Assembly (NCBI GenBank): GCA_002345625.1
Contig: DDWE01000071.1
Location: 1 to 16,860, forward strand
Length of the DNA: 16,860 nt
Direction: 5' to 3'
Source of the DNA: Desulfuromonadaceae bacterium UBA2294
GTDB lineage: Bacteria; Desulfobacterota; Desulfuromonadia; Desulfuromonadales; UBA2294
This document shows, in pieces, positions 15,034 to 16,860 of this stretch (the first letter of the stretch is position 1; each line of letters begins with the position of its first letter). Under the pieces are notes generated by a model that was not told the DNA's origin, did not search any database, and saw only the letters and a program-made list of their open reading frames with translations. A program made the position numbers and the translations under genes.

Positions 15034-15089
15034 GAGTCGGCATCAAGACGTTGGCCACCGACCACTGTGGCACGTTGAAAGATGTGTCC

Positions 15090-16010
15090 ATGACGAAGCT
15101 GGATCTGATTGTGACCCCATTTTTTGTACAACGTCTGCTTGCGCTGTTTCGTTGTCGCTGCAGTCTGCTGCTGTTGCCGCTTCTGGCCGGCTGCCTAGCC
15201 ACCCCGGCATCGGTGCAGTTTCTCGACTCCGCAACGATTTCCGACGTCAGGGTCTGGTCCGGGACGGTACAGATTCGCGGCGTGGTCACCGTGACCAAAA
15301 CCGGTCATCTGACCATTCTCCCCGGCACCCGCATCGTCTTCGACAAGATTGATGTCGATGGCGACGGCATCGGCGACAGTGAACTATTGGTCGAAGGGTC
15401 ACTGGTGGCCAAGGGGACGCCGACTGCGCCCATCCTCTTTACCAGCGGTGCAGCAACCCCAGCCAAGGGGGACTGGAAATACCTGTACCTCGATTTTGCC
15501 CGGCAGGCAGAGGTGGCACACATTATTTCCGAATATGCTTACAGTGGTATTCAGGTTCATTTTTGCCGGGCCGAGGTCGTCGATTCCGAGTTTCGGCACA
15601 ATATCGATGGTGTTCGCTTTTCCACCGTCAATATCGAGGTCCGGGGCAATCGGATCCATAACAATACCAACGGGCTGCGCTATGAAGAACGACGCAGCAC
15701 GGCAACGATTCATGACAACGACATCGTCGATAATGATATCGGGATCTTCGTGGTCACCCGCTCTGCCGATCAGGCGCGGATTGTGCAGAACAATATTGTC
15801 GGCAACCGCAGTTACAATGTAAAGCTGGGTCTTGACCAGTCTGGTGATGTCACCTTGCCGGATAACTGGTGGGGGACGACCGACCCGGCCGCCATCACCC
15901 GTACTTTTTTCGATCATAAGTACGACAGCAGTCTGGGCAGCGTTTTCGCTCCGGCACCGCTCGAACAACCGGTGGTTCTGCCGCAAGCGCAGAGCCCTGA
16001 AGGAGGATAG
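15090..16010 (+). CDS. B4: lipoprotein with right-handed beta-helix
   Basis: This 306-residue predicted lipoprotein has lipobox LLAGC at Cys35 (Leu at +2). The rest is a NosD-like beta-helix with cap LTILPGTRIVF and a Ca-loop-like DVDGDGIGDSE (88-98). Asn-rich coils follow (HNNTNGLRYEE, DNDIGIFVV), and the closing motif is DNWWGTTDP (Asn259). The insert, the KGDW motif after it and the last coil match B1 closely, so B4 is a B1-type protein without the PQQ propeller. The start is uncertain. ATG 15090 gives a long 20-odd residue n-region with a poor ribosome site, and a GTG at 15111 would give a more typical signal of 28 residues. The gene sits 56 nt after DUF3467, with no terminator between, and ends 3 nt before the solute-binding-like gene. 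A structural role with A4 is inferred. Confidence 0.82.
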   Translation: MTKLDLIVTPFFVQRLLALFRCRCSLLLLPLLAGCLATPASVQFLDSATISDVRVWSGTVQIRGVVTVTKTGHLTILPGTRIVFDKIDVDGDGIGDSELLVEGSLVAKGTPTAPILFTSGAATPAKGDWKYLYLDFARQAEVAHIISEYAYSGIQVHFCRAEVVDSEFRHNIDGVRFSTVNIEVRGNRIHNNTNGLRYEERRSTATIHDNDIVDNDIGIFVVTRSADQARIVQNNIVGNRSYNVKLGLDQSGDVTLPDNWWGTTDPAAITRTFFDHKYDSSLGSVFAPAPLEQPVVLPQAQSPEGG

Positions 16011-16013
16011 ATC

Positions 16014-16613
16014 ATGAAGCGTAATCGTCTGTTGATTCTGGCCATCACGGCCGTTCTTGCTTTTTCCGCCACCACGTCCGCGATTGCCTGCACCGGTAAA
16101 AAAGTGGTGATCGGTCGCACTGCCACCTTGCAGCAGGAGCTACTGGCGCAACTGCTGATGGTACTGATCAGTGAACGGACCGGGACGACGGTGAACGAAG
16201 TGGTCTTCGACTCACCGGATGCCGCTCATGCGGCGTTGCTCAAAGGGGATACCGACCTTGGGCTCGAATACACCGGCGTTATTGGCGTCAGTCTGCTTGG
16301 TCAGGCACCGGTCCTCGATGCGGCCAGTCTTTATAGTGCGGTTCGCAAGGGTTACAGCAACGATCACAACCTTATGGTTCTGCAACCGCCCGGTTTTGAA
16401 AACCGCGCCCTGGCACCGGCGGGGAGTGCCAACCAGGCCGTGGTGATCCTGCGCAAAGAGACCTGGAAGAAATTCCCGGCTCTTGACCGTCTGATCGAAA
16501 AGCTCAGTGGCCAGATTGATGATGCAACCATGCAGGGGCTGGAAGAGAAGGCTGCTGCCGGCGATGTGCGCAAGGTGGCCAGCGATTTTCTGCGAGCTAA
16601 AAAACTTTATTAA
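16014..16613 (+). CDS. compact OpuAC/ProX-like solute-binding protein lacking one lobe
   Basis: This 199-residue exported protein has a signal peptide ending near SAIAC (Cys26). The context is only a marginal lipobox, so lipidation is uncertain. The N-terminal lobe matches the glycine betaine/choline-binding (OpuAC, PF04069) type: VVIGRTATLQQELLAQLL (31-48), ALLKGDTDLGLEYTGV (74-89) and LQPPGFENRALAP (123-135). The chain then passes straight to the family's C-terminal end, AVVILRKETWKKFPALDRL (142-160), LSGQIDDATMQGLEEKA and a terminal helix. Full-length members are near 270-300 residues. The missing part corresponds to most of the second lobe, roughly 100 residues. AGGAGG at 16001-16006 is a perfect ribosome site 7 nt upstream. 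No ABC permease or ATPase accompanies it here, so classical uptake is doubtful; a single-lobe binding or adaptor role is possible. Confidence 0.8.
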   Translation: MKRNRLLILAITAVLAFSATTSAIACTGKKVVIGRTATLQQELLAQLLMVLISERTGTTVNEVVFDSPDAAHAALLKGDTDLGLEYTGVIGVSLLGQAPVLDAASLYSAVRKGYSNDHNLMVLQPPGFENRALAPAGSANQAVVILRKETWKKFPALDRLIEKLSGQIDDATMQGLEEKAAAGDVRKVASDFLRAKKLY

Positions 16614-16626
16614 AGAAGAGGCCTTT

Positions 16627-16860
16627 ATGCTCGATCGACGCACGTTTATCCGCCATAGCCTGCAAGCGGCCGTCATCAGCGCAGTTGGTGGACTGCCGGT
16701 ACTTGATGTACAGCCGGTGCTGGCCGCAGACGGACCGGAAGTCGCGGTACGCAAGGGGACCGACATCCCGGCTCTGGTTCGGGCTACCGTCGATGCACTG
16801 GGTGGTATGAAGCGGTTTGTCAAGACCGGTGAAACGGTGGTGGTCAAGCCGAATATCGGC
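16627..16860 (+). CDS. DUF362 protein, 5' part (runs off the window)
   Basis: Only the first 78 codons are present. The N-terminus is a Tat-type signal (DRRTFIRHSLQAAVISAVGG, with the twin arginine at residues 4-5) likely cut near VLAA. The start of a DUF362 (PF04015) domain follows: VAVRKGTDIPALVRATVDAL and the diagnostic VVVKPNIG (71-78) at the window edge. DUF362 proteins often carry 4Fe-4S cysteines further on. Tat export of a pre-folded, cofactor-bearing protein would fit, but the cysteines cannot be seen here. GAAGAGG at 16615-16621 lies 5 nt before the ATG. It is 13 nt after the solute-binding-like gene and probably belongs to the same operon. Confidence 0.85.
   Translation, partial: MLDRRTFIRHSLQAAVISAVGGLPVLDVQPVLAADGPEVAVRKGTDIPALVRATVDALGGMKRFVKTGETVVVKPNIG

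Noticed and set aside
1828..15078. Shared 14-mer CTGTGGCACGTTGA near 1829 and 15065, first suspected as a common regulatory site or sigma-54 element
   Set aside because: One shared 14-mer is expected by chance in a window this size, and neither site has the GC of a sigma-54 -12 box at the right spacing.
4737..16010. B proteins as NosD copper-insertion factors for nitrous oxide reductase
   Set aside because: The resemblance is to the beta-helix fold only. No nosZ, nosF, nosY or nosL-like gene is present, and B1 carries an unrelated propeller.
3706..16860. Extracellular electron-transfer locus with multiheme cytochromes
   Set aside because: I looked for CXXCH motifs in all recognised genes and saw none, so the cytochrome idea has no support within the window.

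Overview
The window is about 57-58% GC by eye. It reads as part of a Gram-negative, anaerobe-type genome, most likely a Desulfuromonadales/Geobacter-like member of the Desulfobacterota. That placement is inference. It rests on the mix of families (truncated FmdE-like protein, DUF3467, CRTAC1-type VCBS propeller, NosD-like beta-helix proteins, a membrane-embedded spermidine-synthase-like protein, DUF362 with a Tat signal) and on an intergenic palindromic repeat of a kind common in those genomes. All convincing genes are on the + strand. No rRNA, tRNA, CRISPR array, insertion sequence or heme-binding CXXCH motif was seen.

Layout. (1) 72-217: a MITE-like repeat with imperfect terminal inverted repeats. 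(2) 261-1693: a two-gene operon with an FmdE-type Zn/metal-binding protein coupled to a PF03773-type permease. (3) 1838-3517: a self-contained, apparently strongly expressed single gene with a good sigma-70 promoter, a near-ideal ribosome binding site, a secreted seven-bladed VCBS/ASPIC protein and a textbook terminator. (4) 3706 to the window end: a long run of tightly packed genes whose products are nearly all exported.

The last block is the most interesting part. It contains four copies of an 'A' protein, each with a signal peptide and three tandem ~100-residue Ig-like/carboxypeptidase-regulatory domains. It also contains four copies of a 'B' protein, each with a signal peptide, a right-handed parallel beta-helix and an N-[WF]-W-G motif in the final coil. 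The order is A1-B1, membrane spermidine-synthase-like protein, A2-B2, A3-B3, A4-(DUF3467)-B4, single-lobe OpuAC/ProX-like protein, DUF362 protein. Most junctions overlap by 1-4 nt, which points to translational coupling and to making the products together. Four proteins (A1, B1, A2, B4) look lipidated. A3, A4, B2 and B3 have ordinary signal peptides. B1 additionally carries an eight-blade PQQ-like propeller.

My reading, as inference, is a multi-subunit cell-envelope or extracellular assembly. It would be built from diverged but repeatedly duplicated A/B pairs, with a membrane enzyme-like protein, a small cytoplasmic DUF3467 protein, a cut-down solute-binding protein and a probable Fe-S DUF362 protein as accessories. 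I do not recognise it as any named system, and its substrate or job cannot be read from the sequence.
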